In this document: one piece after another, positions 46,521 to 55,367 of the stretch
How positions within the stretch are numbered: position 1 is the first letter of the stretch
How the letters are laid out: the number at the start of each line of letters is the position of its first letter
Origin: Amycolatopsis viridis
Lineage (GTDB): Bacteria; Actinomycetota; Actinomycetes; Mycobacteriales; Pseudonocardiaceae
Reading direction: 5' to 3'
DNA: 64,000 nt
Assembly: GCF_011758765.1 (NCBI RefSeq)
Contig: NZ_JAANOU010000001.1
Coordinates: forward strand, 2,914,001 to 2,978,000
The notes under the pieces: generated by a model
The model's input: the letters and a program-made list of their open reading frames with translations, nothing else
Database searches by the model: none
What the model was told of the DNA's origin: nothing
Translations under genes and position numbers: made by a program

Positions 46521-47365
46521 CACGCGCACTTGTGCTCGGCGGTGGCGGAGTTGCCGGAATCGCCTGGGAAATCGGCCTGCTGTACGGCTTGTCTGAGTCC
46601 GGAGTGGACGTACTGGACGCCGACCGCTTCGTCGGCACCTCCGCGGGCTCGACCGTGGCCGCCCAGATCACCAGCGGCACCCCGCTGGCCGAGCTGTTCC
46701 AGCGCCAGGTCGATCCGGCGCTGCAGGCGCCGGAGATCCCGGCGAACATCGATACCGAGGCCGCCGCCGCCATGTTCGCCGCCGCCACCGACGCGGCGAC
46801 CGACGCTCGTGACGCACGTCGGCGGATCGGTGAGATCGCCCTGGCAGCCGAGACCGTGCCGGAGGCCGAACGGCTGAAGGTGATCGAGGCTCGCCTGCCC
46901 TCGCACGAGTGGCCCGCGGCGCCGCTGCAGATCGTCGCGGTGGACGCCGCGACCGGGGACGAGCGCGTGTTCACCGCCGAGTCCGGCGTCTCGCTGGTGG
47001 ACGCGGTCGCGGCCAGCTCCGCTGTGCCGGGCACCTGGCCGCCGGTGACCATCGACGGCGGCCGTTACGTCGACGGCGGGGTGCGGAGCATGAGGAACGC
47101 CGACCTGGCCGCCGGCTGTGACCGGGTGCTGGTGTTGCAGGTCATCCGGATTCCCGGCGACCACGACCTGGACGCGGAGATCGCCGCGCTGCGCGAGGAC
47201 GGCTCGCGGGTGCTCGTGGTCGAGGCGGACGAAGCCACGAGCGAGGCGATGGGACCGAACCCGCTCGACCCCTCGGTCCGGGACGCGGCCGCGCGCGCCG
47301 GGTACGAGCAGGGCCTGCGCGTGGCCGCCGAGGTTGCCGAGCTGTGGGGTCAGCCGGGCGCCTAG
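46517..47365 (+). CDS. patatin-like phospholipase family protein
   Basis: 282 residues. The oxyanion Gly-rich loop ALVLGGGGVAGIAWEIG, nucleophile in FVGTSAGSTV (GxSxG) and the Asp in RYVDGGVRS (DGG) form the Ser-Asp dyad of patatins. No signal peptide, no membrane segment. Likely hydrolyses acyl esters of lipids in the cytosol. The family in actinomycetes is large and individual substrates are unknown. ATG overlaps the zinc-ribbon gene. Confidence 0.93.
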   Translation: MTRALVLGGGGVAGIAWEIGLLYGLSESGVDVLDADRFVGTSAGSTVAAQITSGTPLAELFQRQVDPALQAPEIPANIDTEAAAAMFAAATDAATDARDARRRIGEIALAAETVPEAERLKVIEARLPSHEWPAAPLQIVAVDAATGDERVFTAESGVSLVDAVAASSAVPGTWPPVTIDGGRYVDGGVRSMRNADLAAGCDRVLVLQVIRIPGDHDLDAEIAALREDGSRVLVVEADEATSEAMGPNPLDPSVRDAAARAGYEQGLRVAAEVAELWGQPGA

Positions 47366-47392
47366 CCCGATCGGTGCGTGGCGCCCGCTACC

Positions 47393-48277
47393 TCAGGGGC
47401 GTCCCGCGCGCGGAACGTGGACGCGGAAGGCGAGCAGGCTGGCTTCCCGGACGTCCTTGCGGGCGTGCTCGGAGAAGTCCGGTGCCGCGCAGGCGAACAG
47501 GGTGCGTCCGTCGGCGCCGCCGAGCATGCACGCGAACACCCCGGTGCCCGGCCTGATCTCGTCGATGATCTCGCCGCCCTCCCGGACGCGGACCAGCCGT
47601 CCGCCCAGCCCGTCGGCGATCCACAGCGCGCCCTCGGCGTCCAGGCAGCAGCCGTCCGGGGCGACCACGAGCTGGGGAAGCGCTTCCTCCAGCTCGCGTT
47701 CGGTGGGCGGCTCGCCGAACTTCGCCCAGGTGCGCCGATTGGTCAGGGAACCGTCCGCGGCGATGTCGAAGGCGGTCACGCGGTTGCCGAAGGTCTCGTC
47801 GACCAGCAGCACCCCGTCATCGGTGATGACGCTGCCGTTGGGGAACAACATCTCCTCGGCGACCACGGTGACGGTGCCGTTGGGGTCGGCGCGCAACAGG
47901 CCGGCCGGCGCGATCGGCGCGCCGTTCATCAGGTCGAAGCCGAAGTTGCCGACGTAGGCGCGACCCCGGTCGTCGACGACCATGTCGTTGGGGTGGCCGG
48001 TGACGTGTGCGGACAGATCGGCGTGGGTGACGAGCGTGCCGTCCGGTTCGCGGCGCAGCAGGCGGGCGTCGCGCATCGAGACGATCAGCAGGCGGCCGTC
48101 GGGCAGCCATCCCAGCCCGGACGGTTGCTGCGGCACTTCCGCCTCCACCCGCAGGTCGCCGCCGTCCTCCGTGGCGGAGAACACCCGCTGCGTGTAGAAG
48201 TCGGCGAACCAGATCCGTTCCTCGTGCCAGCGCGGGCATTCGAGGTAGGAGAACCCGTCCAGAACTGCGTTGCTCAC
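47393..48277 (-). CDS. SMP-30/gluconolactonase/LRE family protein
   Basis: 294 residues from GTG 48277 (GGAG 6 bases upstream). A six-bladed beta-propeller with the metal-site residues of the family: Glu in YLECPRWHE, Asn in TGHPNDMVVDDRG, Asn in EEMLFPNGSVITDDG and Asp in LWIADGLGGRLV. Members hydrolyse sugar lactones such as gluconolactone with a divalent metal. Convergent with the patatin gene, 27 bases apart. 73 bases separate it from the recombinase gene upstream on the same strand. Confidence 0.92.
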   Translation of the reverse strand: MSNAVLDGFSYLECPRWHEERIWFADFYTQRVFSATEDGGDLRVEAEVPQQPSGLGWLPDGRLLIVSMRDARLLRREPDGTLVTHADLSAHVTGHPNDMVVDDRGRAYVGNFGFDLMNGAPIAPAGLLRADPNGTVTVVAEEMLFPNGSVITDDGVLLVDETFGNRVTAFDIAADGSLTNRRTWAKFGEPPTERELEEALPQLVVAPDGCCLDAEGALWIADGLGGRLVRVREGGEIIDEIRPGTGVFACMLGGADGRTLFACAAPDFSEHARKDVREASLLAFRVHVPRAGRP

Positions 48278-48350
48278 TGTGCGCTCCGCTCGCCATGGGT
48301 ACAGTGTGGACAGTGAGCCACGGCGGGCGGGCGGTGTCAAGGCCGGGCGG

Positions 48351-49478
48351 TCAGGCGTCGCGGACCAGCCGGAGATGACGCTGTTCCTCCGGTTGCGGCG
48401 CGCTGGTGGCGGGGCCGGTGGTGCCGCTGGTGAGGTCGGCGAGCATTTGGGTGGTCTGGCGGCGCCGGCTGCGGCGGACGTAGATCAGCGTGGTGGCCAC
48501 GCTTTCGTGGCCGGCGAGGTCGGCCAGGTCCTCGACGGAGACGCCCTGTTCGTAGCCGAGGGTCAGCACGGTGTGCCGCAAGGAGTGCGGCACGATGTCG
48601 TCGGGGTGGTCGAGTCCTGCGCCGCGGGCGGTCTCCCGCAGCAGGTTGCCGAGATCCCGGGAGGTCAGCGGGGTGCCGGTGCGGGTGGCGAACAGCCAGC
48701 CGGACAATTCGGCGACCGGGGTGCCTTCCCGGCGGGCGCGGGCGGTGAGGTAGTTGCTGAGTGCGAGGTCGGCGCGGCCGAGGATGTCGGCCGTCTTGCG
48801 GTGGCCGCCCTTGTTGACGTAACGCAGGATCCGATGGCCGCGGTCGACGCCGAGGTCGCCGTCCGGGCCGCAGCGGGCGTGCAGGATCGCGCCGGACCGC
48901 ACGGCGGTGGTCGCCATGATCTCCAGGATGGCGAGGTTGCGCAGCGCGGGCTCGGTCCCGGTGCCGGCGGCGCGGGCCCGGGCGTGGCCGAGCAGGGCGA
49001 GGAGTTCGTCGTAGGTCAATGCCCGGGTCTGCGACTCCTGGTCCCGCTTGTGCCGGGGGACCAGCCGCGCGGGGTTGTCGTCGTGGGCCCGGTTGTTGAT
49101 CAGCTCGGTGTACCACGAGCTGACCGCGGCCAGACGCGCGTTGTACGTGACCGGGCTGCCGGGGTCGAGCAGGGCGATCCAGTCCTTGACGTCGGCCAGC
49201 CGGGCGGCCAGCGGGTCCACGCGGTGCCAGTCGCAGTAGGACAGCCACAACCCCAGTCCGCGCCAGTAGGAACGGCGGGTCTGGTGGCTCTTCATCTCCA
49301 GCAGCCACGACCGCGTCACCCCGCGCGGGCCGAGCTCGTCCGCCGGATCGTCGCGCAGCCCCGGTAGTTCGGCGACCAGCTCGGTCACCAGGCGCCGCAG
49401 GACCGGTTTGTCCGGCGCGCGTGCGGGCATCGGCCGCGGCTCGTACGGCGCCAGCTCGACGGCCGGCCCAGCGTTCAT
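48351..49478 (-). CDS. tyrosine recombinase/integrase
   Basis: 375 residues from ATG 49478. An N-terminal SAM-like core-binding domain (about 55-160: KSHQTRRSYWRGLGLWLSYC, VTYNARLAAVSSWYTELINN) precedes the catalytic domain. Catalytic residues: Arg in TTAVRSGAIL, Lys in VNKGGHRKTADI, His-x-x-Arg in PHSLRHTVLTLG, His in AGHESVATT and Tyr in LIYVRRS. It is XerD-like in size. No excisionase gene and no tRNA are visible beside it, so the attachment site is unclear. It marks the left side of the fragment-rich accessory region. Confidence 0.92.
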   Translation of the reverse strand: MNAGPAVELAPYEPRPMPARAPDKPVLRRLVTELVAELPGLRDDPADELGPRGVTRSWLLEMKSHQTRRSYWRGLGLWLSYCDWHRVDPLAARLADVKDWIALLDPGSPVTYNARLAAVSSWYTELINNRAHDDNPARLVPRHKRDQESQTRALTYDELLALLGHARARAAGTGTEPALRNLAILEIMATTAVRSGAILHARCGPDGDLGVDRGHRILRYVNKGGHRKTADILGRADLALSNYLTARARREGTPVAELSGWLFATRTGTPLTSRDLGNLLRETARGAGLDHPDDIVPHSLRHTVLTLGYEQGVSVEDLADLAGHESVATTLIYVRRSRRRQTTQMLADLTSGTTGPATSAPQPEEQRHLRLVRDA

Positions 49479-49753
49479 GACAGCACCATCCCGGTTCACG
49501 GCGATCCGGGTCAGGCTATCGCAGCTGCCGCCGTGTGCCCTGGCGGCCGGCACGCGGACGGGGTGGATGCGGCCGCAATCGCCTCCCGAACCGTGGCCGG
49601 TCCGGCGGTCAGCAACCGGTACGGAAGAACCGCCCAGCTGCGTCTCGTCGGGTCGGTGCCGAACCGGCCGCATGGAGCATGGTGCCCCCCGTCAGGAATT
49701 TCACCGGCACCGGCCGCCGCCAACGTCCCGTGACGAGGTGAGCCCGCCCCCGG

Positions 49754-50518
49754 TCAACCTGGGCTGAGGAAGTGGCCATCGGTTCTGATGGCTTCGCCGG
49801 TGGTGTTGGTGTTCGCGGTCGAGCAGAGGAAGACGATCATCCGCGCGACGTCGTCGGGGTGGGTGACCCTGCGGGTTGCGGCGGCGGTGCCGGCCTGTGC
49901 GATGAGCCCGGGTGGCAGGGGTTTGTCCGCCGGGGTGAAGCCGGGCATGACGACATTGGTGAGGATGCCGTCGGCGGCCAGTTCCCGGGACATGACGCGC
50001 GTGAGTCCGTGCAGTCCTGCCTTGGCGGCGACGTAGGAGACGTTGCCGGGGAAGCCGTCCTCGACCAGGCCGGTGGAGACGTTGACGATGCGGCCCCAGC
50101 CGCGGCCGCGCATGTCGGCGACGACCGCGCGGGCAAGCAGGTAGGGGCCGATCAGGTTGGCGTTCACCGAGGTGGCGAATCGCTCGGGTGGTGCGGTTTC
50201 GAACAGCTCGTCGGGCTGGGCCCGGTCCGGCCATCGGACTGCGTTGTTGACCAGGACGTCGATCGGCCCGAGGTCTCGGCGGGCGCGCTCGACAGCGGCG
50301 TCCAGCGAATCAGGTCGGCCGAGGTCGAGCTGCCAGCGGATCGCGCGAGCGCCGCGTTGTTCGGCCAGGTTCACCGTTTCGGCGGCGGCGGGGGTGTTGG
50401 AGTGGTAGCCGACGGCGATGTGCGCCTTTTCCTCGGCGAAGGCCAATGCGGTGGCTCTGCCGATCCCCGTGCTGGCGCCGGTCACCAGCACGACTTTTCC
50501 TTCCAGGCCAAGCTCCAT
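49754..50518 (-). CDS. short-chain dehydrogenase/reductase (SDR)
   Basis: 254 residues from ATG 50518: AGGAG lies 6 bases before this ATG but directly abuts the in-frame ATG at 50524. The cofactor motif is VTGASTGIGRATALAF and the structural NNAV follows. The catalytic Ser is in NVSTGLVEDG and Tyr-Lys in YVAAKAGLHG. The family end is TGEAIRTDGHFLS. NAD(P)-dependent oxidoreductase of FabG-like size, substrate unknown. It lies 26 bases after the MarR gene in a flavin-reductase, MarR, SDR operon. Confidence 0.92.
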   Translation of the reverse strand: MELGLEGKVVLVTGASTGIGRATALAFAEEKAHIAVGYHSNTPAAAETVNLAEQRGARAIRWQLDLGRPDSLDAAVERARRDLGPIDVLVNNAVRWPDRAQPDELFETAPPERFATSVNANLIGPYLLARAVVADMRGRGWGRIVNVSTGLVEDGFPGNVSYVAAKAGLHGLTRVMSRELAADGILTNVVMPGFTPADKPLPPGLIAQAGTAAATRRVTHPDDVARMIVFLCSTANTNTTGEAIRTDGHFLSPG

Positions 50519-50544
50519 GGTCATCTCCTGGCGTTCGGTTCGGG

Positions 50545-50994
50545 TCAGTGGGGTTGTTCGAGGCTGTGGCTGATTGTGGCCAGCAGGCGGATGAGCTGTT
50601 CGGCTTCTTCGTCGGTGAGCCCGGCGGTCGCCTGGGCGTCGGCCTCCGCCCATGCGGCCGTAACGGCAGCCACGACGGCCTCGCCGCGTTCGGTCAGCTG
50701 TAGCCGGGTCACCCGGCGGTCGCCGGGATCGGCGGTGCGCTGGATGAACCCGGTCCGCTCCATCCGGGTGAGCGCCTTGGCGATGGTGGGCTGCTCGAAG
50801 CCGAGCCGCTGGACGAGTTCCGCCTGCGTCGTGCCGGGGTTGTGGTGGATGTCGACGATGAGGAGTTCCTGGCCCAGATGTAGGCCCAGTTGTGCCATCC
50901 GGCGGTGCAACACGGCACGGTGCGCCCGGGTGGCACGCGCGAGCGCGTAACCCACCGGCCCGGCGCCCGCGGCGATCTGACGACCGGTGGTCAT
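50545..50994 (-). CDS. MarR-family transcriptional regulator
   Basis: 149 residues. The winged helix reads TTQAELVQRLGFEQPTIAKALTRMERTGFIQRTADPGDRRVTRLQLT in short blocks, with the DxRxxR wing of MarR. Dimerisation helices flank it. It is in the middle of the FMN-reductase/MarR/SDR operon, its ATG overlapping the upstream stop by 4 bp. It probably responds to a phenolic or quinone-like compound handled by its neighbours; that is inference. Confidence 0.92.
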   Translation of the reverse strand: MTTGRQIAAGAGPVGYALARATRAHRAVLHRRMAQLGLHLGQELLIVDIHHNPGTTQAELVQRLGFEQPTIAKALTRMERTGFIQRTADPGDRRVTRLQLTERGEAVVAAVTAAWAEADAQATAGLTDEEAEQLIRLLATISHSLEQPH

Positions 50995-51560
50995 GCCGGT
51001 ACTGCCGGCCGGTCGTTGCGAATTTGGGTGAGGACGCGTTGCCAGAGTTCGGTGATTTCGCGCCGGGGGTCCTCGCCCACCAGGACACCGTGGTCGTCGA
51101 CCTGCCGATGGGCGTCGCCGACCACGACGTCGAGGTCGGACAGGACCTCGGCGCCGGACCGCCGGAGCAGGTCGCCGAGCTGTAGCTGGGCGAACGCGCC
51201 GCCGAACCGGTTCGGCGAGGCACTCATCAGCACGACGGGCTTTCCGGTCAGCGGGCGAGGCGGCGCGAGAATCCCGAGCCAGTCGACGATGTCCTTCATG
51301 GTGCCGGGAATCGCGCGGTTCAGCTCCGGCGTCACCAGCAGCAGCACATCAGCCGCCGCGACCCGATCGCGTAAGGCCCCGATGACCGGGGGGAACGGCC
51401 GCCCCATGGCGGCGTGGACGCGGGGAACCTCCGCCTCGCCGTCCCATGTCTGCACGCGGAAGGGAGCCGGGGCCAGTTCCTGAGCGGCCAGCAGCAGTGC
51501 CCGGTTCAGCGACCCGGGCCGCAGGCTCCCGCAGATGCCGAGTACGTCGATGAGTTCCAT
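50991..51560 (-). CDS. NADPH-dependent FMN reductase family protein
   Basis: 189 residues. Flavodoxin-like fold with GICGSLRPGSLNRALL (phosphate loop), TPELNRAIPGTMKDIVDWL and KPVVLMSASPNRFGGAFAQLQL. This is the chromate/azo/quinone reductase type (ChrR/YieF). Cytosolic; transfers electrons from NAD(P)H through FMN to quinones or metals. First gene of the operon. Two direct copies of ATAGCCGG (51559-51566, 51574-51581) lie at its start, without a clear Shine-Dalgarno. Confidence 0.9.
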   Translation of the reverse strand: MELIDVLGICGSLRPGSLNRALLLAAQELAPAPFRVQTWDGEAEVPRVHAAMGRPFPPVIGALRDRVAAADVLLLVTPELNRAIPGTMKDIVDWLGILAPPRPLTGKPVVLMSASPNRFGGAFAQLQLGDLLRRSGAEVLSDLDVVVGDAHRQVDDHGVLVGEDPRREITELWQRVLTQIRNDRPAVPA

Positions 51561-51789
51561 AGCCGGGAATCCTATAGCCGGATATGTAATCTTGTCGAAT
51601 GGGCCCGCGCAGCAGCACTCGGTTCCTTCGGTGACGTCCGGCCCAGGCCCGGGGGAGTGGTGGCCCCAAGGGGCGTCGGCGTCCGGCTGCCGCGTACGGG
51701 TGCCGGCGGCCGGTCTCCGCCCGGCGGCTGGCAGCTCCAGCTCTGTGAGGCCGGGTCCGTGTTCTTGTCGGCCATGAGCCACGCGCCTG

Positions 51790-52045
51790 GTGAGCATGAC
51801 GACCAGTACGGGTGGACTGGGGCGGCTGGAGGCCGAGCGCAGCGCGGCCGGCGAGTGCGGTGTGGTGTTGGAGCCGATCGGTGCTGTGCTCGCGGGTACG
51901 GAGGAAGCGATCGAGCGGGTGCGCCGCACGTGGGGATGCGGGCTTGCGGGACGCGATCAGCCGGTTGGACGAGATTGGTGTTCTGGTGGATGAGGCTGTC
52001 CGGCTGACGGGGGTGTTGGTCGATCGGCGCCGGTCGGTGCGGTGA
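51790..52045 (+). pseudogene. small helical protein, split by a frameshift
   Basis: From the ATG at 51790 the frame gives a helical sequence with GLGRLEAERSAAGECGVVL and LAGTEEAIERVRRT, then runs into unlikely sequence. One base over, the adjacent frame continues with GLRDAISRLDEIGVLVDEAV and LTGVLVDRRRS, stopping at 52043-52045. Joined near 51935 they make about 84 residues of a small all-helical protein of unknown role. Either a broken gene or a base error. Confidence 0.5.
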
Positions 52046-52054
52046 TCGAGCTGT

Positions 52055-52390
52055 TCAGTCGTTCCGAGTAGATGCGGTGCGCCTTGCGCTCGGCTGGGGA
52101 CGCGCCGTCGGTGCCCAGCACCCCTGCGGCGTTGAGCAGCGCGTGGTGCACGTGGGGCGGTGCGGTGACGTGCAGGCTGTAGCCCTGGGCACGCCGCACT
52201 TCGCGGCCTTTCCGCAGGGCTTCCCGTCCTGCTTCGCCGAGGCCGTCGTGGTCGGCCAGGTGGCGGGCGATCTTGCCCGGCATCTCGACGCGCACCGGTT
52301 GTGATGTGTCGGCGGCGGGTGCCGTTGTTCGGGTCGGCTGGGCAGCAGGTCGGCGACGGCGGTGCGGATGGCGACCCGGCTGACCGCGTG
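52055..52390 (-). pseudogene. broken conserved hypothetical gene
   Basis: The minus strand encodes, in one frame, SRVAIRTAVADLLPSRPEQ and, after a shift, QPVRVEMPGKIARHLADH, GLGEAGREALRKGREVRRAQ, SLHVTAPPHVHHALLNAAG and SPAERKAHRIYSERLN. The second part reads like a genuine protein (HLAD, VHHALLNAAG) of a type that I associate with actinomycete integrative elements but cannot name. At least one frameshift separates the parts. Confidence 0.5.
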
Positions 52391-52397
52391 CTGGCAC

Positions 52398-52481
52398 GAG
52401 CCCAGCCTCGGCGAGCAGGTGGGTCTGGCGCTGGGTGTTCTGCTCGTCGGTGGACACCCGCGTGTAGACCAGCTCCACCAT
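52398..52481 (-). pseudogene. serine recombinase (resolvase/invertase) N-terminal fragment
   Basis: 28 residues, MVELVYTRVSTDEQNTQRQT and HLLAEAGL, match the first strand and helix of resolvases, with the catalytic Ser in RVSTDEQ. After AGL the sequence passes into unrelated reading. The rest of the catalytic domain and the helix-turn-helix are missing. Confidence 0.72.
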
Positions 52482-52520
52482 GCCCGCGCCACCTCTCCGG
52501 TGGCCGGCCGCCGCCGATGA

Positions 52521-52637
52521 CGGTTCGACCTGTCGCTAAACCTTCAGTACCGGCCCGACCTGATCGACGGCTGCCTCGCCGAGACCGGCCTTACGATCAC
52601 CGGCTACCTCCCGACCCCACACCGAAAACCTCAGTAG
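52521..52637 (+). pseudogene. unidentified C-terminal gene fragment
   Basis: A 38-residue open stretch ending at TAG 52635-52637, with RFDLSLNLQYRPDLIDGCLA and ETGLTITGYLPTP, has the look of a protein end but follows a stop in its own frame and has no start. It overlaps the convergent MerR stop. I do not recognise its parent family. Confidence 0.35.
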
Positions 52638-53005
52638 GAGGCTTGGATATTGCGGCGTACGGCGTCGAGGTAGTCGGTGATGGCTCGGTGGTTCTTGGTG
52701 AGGCATTCGATTTTTTTGGCCATGCGGTCGCGTTCGTGTTCGAGCGTTGCGACCATGTCTGGCGTGACGTAGGGCATGTGGATCGTGCGGGGGGTGTTCA
52801 GGCAGGGCAGGATCTGCTTGATGATCCGGGTGGGCAGCCCTGCGTCGAGCAGGCCTCGTACCTGGAGAACCCGGTCAACGACGTACTCCTCATAGTCCCG
52901 GTATCCGTTGGGCAGTCGATCTGACGCGATCAGTCCCTGCTCCTCGTAGTAGCGCAGCAACCTCACCGGAGTCCGCGTGCGTGTCGACAACTCACCGATC
53001 CGCAT
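52631..53005 (-). CDS. MerR-family transcriptional regulator
   Basis: 124 residues, a typical short MerR protein. DNA-binding part: MRIGELSTRTRTPVRLLRYYEEQGL, then GYRDYEEYVVDRVLQVRGLLDAGL. The dimerisation helix is about residues 80-120 (VATLEHERDRMAKKIECLTKNHRAI). Codon usage is noticeably more A/T tolerant than in neighbouring regions, a hint of transfer. Divergent from an MFS gene; a TTGACC box stands in the 92-bp gap. Confidence 0.92.
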   Translation of the reverse strand: MRIGELSTRTRTPVRLLRYYEEQGLIASDRLPNGYRDYEEYVVDRVLQVRGLLDAGLPTRIIKQILPCLNTPRTIHMPYVTPDMVATLEHERDRMAKKIECLTKNHRAITDYLDAVRRNIQASY

Positions 53006-53058
53006 ATCCCTCTCCTCGCCCTCTGTGGCTGGCGTCGTGTGACTCAGCGGACTCCGAA

Positions 53059-53091
53059 TTGACCCTCACACCAATGTCACCCTTCGATCAT
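53059..53091 (+). promoter_or_regulatory. candidate MerR-controlled promoter of the MFS gene
   Basis: TTGACC (53059-53064) followed by CTCACACCAATGTCACCCTT and, 19-21 bases after the -35, TCGATCAT as possible -10. MerR promoters characteristically have a long spacer of about 19 bases with a partly symmetric element. The symmetry here is imperfect. Confidence 0.4.
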
Positions 53092-53097
53092 AGGGCC

Positions 53098-54303
53098 ATG
53101 ACACGATCAGATGCTCTGCCGTCTCCCTCGATAACGAACGCCCGGCTCCCACTGGCGGGTCTTCTGGCTTTGGCCACCACCGGGTTCATCACGCTCCTGA
53201 CCGAGACGATGCCCGCCGGGGTGCTTCCCGGGATGAGCCGAGACCTGGGTGTGAGCGAGAGCACTGCCGGGCAGAGCGTCACCGTCTTCGCGATCGGGGC
53301 GATCCTCGCCGCGATCCCGCTCACCAAGGCGACGATCGGGTGGCCGCGCCGACACTTGCTGCTGGTGGCGATCGCAGGACTCGCGATCGCCAACACCGTC
53401 ACCGCGCTCTCCGAGAGCTTCGCACTTACGCTAGCCGCCCGGTGCCTCGGCGGCATCGTCGGCGGGTTGCTCTGGGCGTTGTTGGCCGGGTACGCGGTAC
53501 GGATGGTTCCCTCACCTCAGCGCGGCAAGGCAATGGCGATCGCGATGGGGGGCGCAATCGTTGCCCTGTCCGTCGGAGTTCCTGCTGCGGCGTTTCTGTC
53601 CAAGCTCGTCGAGTGGCGATACGCGTTCGGGATCATGACCGTCCTCACGATCGCGTTGATCGTGTGGGTCATCGCGGCGGTGCCGAGCTTCCCCGGACAG
53701 CCCAAGGGCTCACGGCTCCCGCTAACCCGTACCATTCGCATTCCCGGCGTAGCGCCCGTGCTCTTCGTGACCCTCACGTTCGTGCTCGCCCACAGCATCC
53801 TCTACACCTACATCGCCCCGTTCCTCAAGCCGCTCGGCATGGCAGGTCAAGTCGACGCCGTGCTGCTCACCTTCGGCCTGGTGTCGCTGGTGAGCATCTG
53901 GATCGCCGGAGCGCTCGTCCATCGGCGCCTGCGCCTCCTCATGATCCTCGCGTGTGTGCTCTTCGCGACATGCGCGCTGCTGCTCGGCATCTTCTCCGGC
54001 GTGCCTTCGCTCGTCTACGCCAGCGCAGCGCTCTGGGGGCTCGCGTTCGGCGGCACCTCTACTCTGCTGCAGACCGCAGTCGCCGAAGCAGCAGGCGACG
54101 CCGGCGATGTCGCCCAAGCACTCCTCACCACCGGATGGAACGTCGGAATCGCCGGCGGTGGCATCATCGGAGGCATCGTCCTCAGTGGATTGGATGCATC
54201 CTGGCTGAGTTGGGTCACGCTCGCACTGCTCGTCCCTGCACTCGCCACTGTGCTCGCGGCACACAAAAACGGGTTCACCAAGGGAGAGCTCGGCAGTCGC
54301 TAA
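53098..54303 (+). CDS. MFS transporter, DHA1 (12-TM) type
   Basis: 401 residues from ATG 53098. TM1 starts LAGLLALATTGFITLLTETMPAGVLPG, close to the CmlR/AraJ exporters that share ETxPAGLLP. The motif A position reads TKATIGWPRRHLLLVA, a degenerate form. Motif C-like segment is GGAIVALSVGVPAAAFLSK. Probably a drug or sugar exporter, controlled by the divergent MerR. Many codons end in A or T compared with the 20-45 kb genes, supporting horizontal origin of this pair. Confidence 0.9.
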   Translation: MTRSDALPSPSITNARLPLAGLLALATTGFITLLTETMPAGVLPGMSRDLGVSESTAGQSVTVFAIGAILAAIPLTKATIGWPRRHLLLVAIAGLAIANTVTALSESFALTLAARCLGGIVGGLLWALLAGYAVRMVPSPQRGKAMAIAMGGAIVALSVGVPAAAFLSKLVEWRYAFGIMTVLTIALIVWVIAAVPSFPGQPKGSRLPLTRTIRIPGVAPVLFVTLTFVLAHSILYTYIAPFLKPLGMAGQVDAVLLTFGLVSLVSIWIAGALVHRRLRLLMILACVLFATCALLLGIFSGVPSLVYASAALWGLAFGGTSTLLQTAVAEAAGDAGDVAQALLTTGWNVGIAGGGIIGGIVLSGLDASWLSWVTLALLVPALATVLAAHKNGFTKGELGSR

Positions 54304-54410
54304 ACCACCGCTGCCCCTGACTGAGCTTCTCTCGCGTACCAGCGCGCGGTGGTGCCGCACTCGGTCCGTGTGCCTGGTCTACAAGCGGGTTCACATGGCC
54401 GGAGCGCTAT

Positions 54411-54746
54411 GTGACCAGCCCTGACGTGGCGATCTGCATCGGCTTGAGCGGTACGCACGTGCTCATCTGGAACCCGTTCGCCGGTGGCTGTTTCTGCGAC
54501 CGAGTCGATTCGCAGGACTGCATGCTCGATGAGGCTGACCCACTGTTTGAGGGAGCGGTGGTGCCCCGGCCCAGCGCCCTGGTGTCCGCGGCGAGGCTCA
54601 TCGACACGCAGCGGCTCGAACACCTGCCGCTGCTGTACGCAGGAGAGACTCCGGTGACGGCGGAAACCCGGCTCACGCCCGCCCAACAGCGCGCGGTCGA
54701 CCGCGGCGGGCTCACTGAGGACGTCGCGCGGCGTCTGGCCGTCTAG
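54411..54746 (+). CDS. hypothetical protein
   Basis: 111 residues from GTG 54411; a GGAG lies 8 bases upstream. Codon third positions are mostly G/C as expected for coding. The sequence starts SPDVAICIGLSGTHVLIWNP, contains GGCFCDRVDSQDC with three Cys, and ends LTPAQQRAVDRGGLTEDVAR. No membrane segment or known domain is recognised. It may be a genuine orphan gene or the remnant of a mobile-element gene. Confidence 0.45.
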   Translation: MTSPDVAICIGLSGTHVLIWNPFAGGCFCDRVDSQDCMLDEADPLFEGAVVPRPSALVSAARLIDTQRLEHLPLLYAGETPVTAETRLTPAQQRAVDRGGLTEDVARRLAV

Positions 54747-54836
54747 GCGGCGCCTGCTTCACGGAGGCTCTGAGCCGCCCCATGACTCCACGACCAACAA
54801 CTGGCGGCTTCTGGGCTCACCTTGGCGATACCTGCA

Positions 54837-55231
54837 CTATTTCACCAGGCCGTGGTCGGCGACAGCCGCCAGGAACTCCTTCGTCTGCAACACGGGTGTG
54901 CCGCGCAGCGACGGATTCGACGGTGCGGGGTCGGCCAAGTCCGTGTACCTCGCGGACACGCGCTCAACCGCGGCCCGCATCTGCCGTTGCCGGTGTTCCT
55001 CCACGACCTGCGCGTACGGCTCCGGGATCTCACGCTGTCGTGGATGCCGATGAGCGTCGTCATACCCTCACGGCCACCGTCGAACCCATAGGTACCGAAC
55101 CTCCAGCCCAGCTCACGCGCCGCCTTGCGCAACGCAGCCCGGATCAAGTCCAAGCCGCCCACGACAGCTCTGCACTCAGGTTCAGCCCAAGGCCCCGCGA
55201 TCGTGCGTCCGACGTGCAAGCCGACGACCAT
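54837..55231 (-). pseudogene. frameshifted conserved hypothetical gene
   Basis: On the minus strand ATG 55231 opens a frame with VVGLHVGRTIAGPWAEPECR, IRAALRKAARELGWRFG and GMTTLIGIHDS. At about 55035 coding potential moves by one base: REIPEPYAQVVEEHRQRQMR, AAVERVSARYTDLADPAP and GTPVLQTKEFLAAVADHGLVK, ending at TAG 54837-54839. Both halves look like real protein, so one indel has split a gene of about 130 residues. Family unknown. Confidence 0.62.
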
Positions 55232-55367
55232 GATCGATCTCAGCGCCAACCGCTGTACCGCTACTACTCAATCCCGATGATCCGCATGATCTGAGGACGC
55301 TGCTGGCCGCCTGTCGTCAAAGGACCATTTGATGACAATTGGATGGCGCCGTGAGAGTGCTTCTGCG

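Noticed and set aside
49511-49723. Short frames on both strands between the recombinase and the SDR gene
   Set aside because: No motif, no ribosome site; I also looked for an excisionase and found none.
51559-51581. Direct repeat ATAGCCGG twice at the FMN-reductase start
   Set aside because: Eight bases is short and one copy includes the start codon; possible operator but too weak to list as a site.
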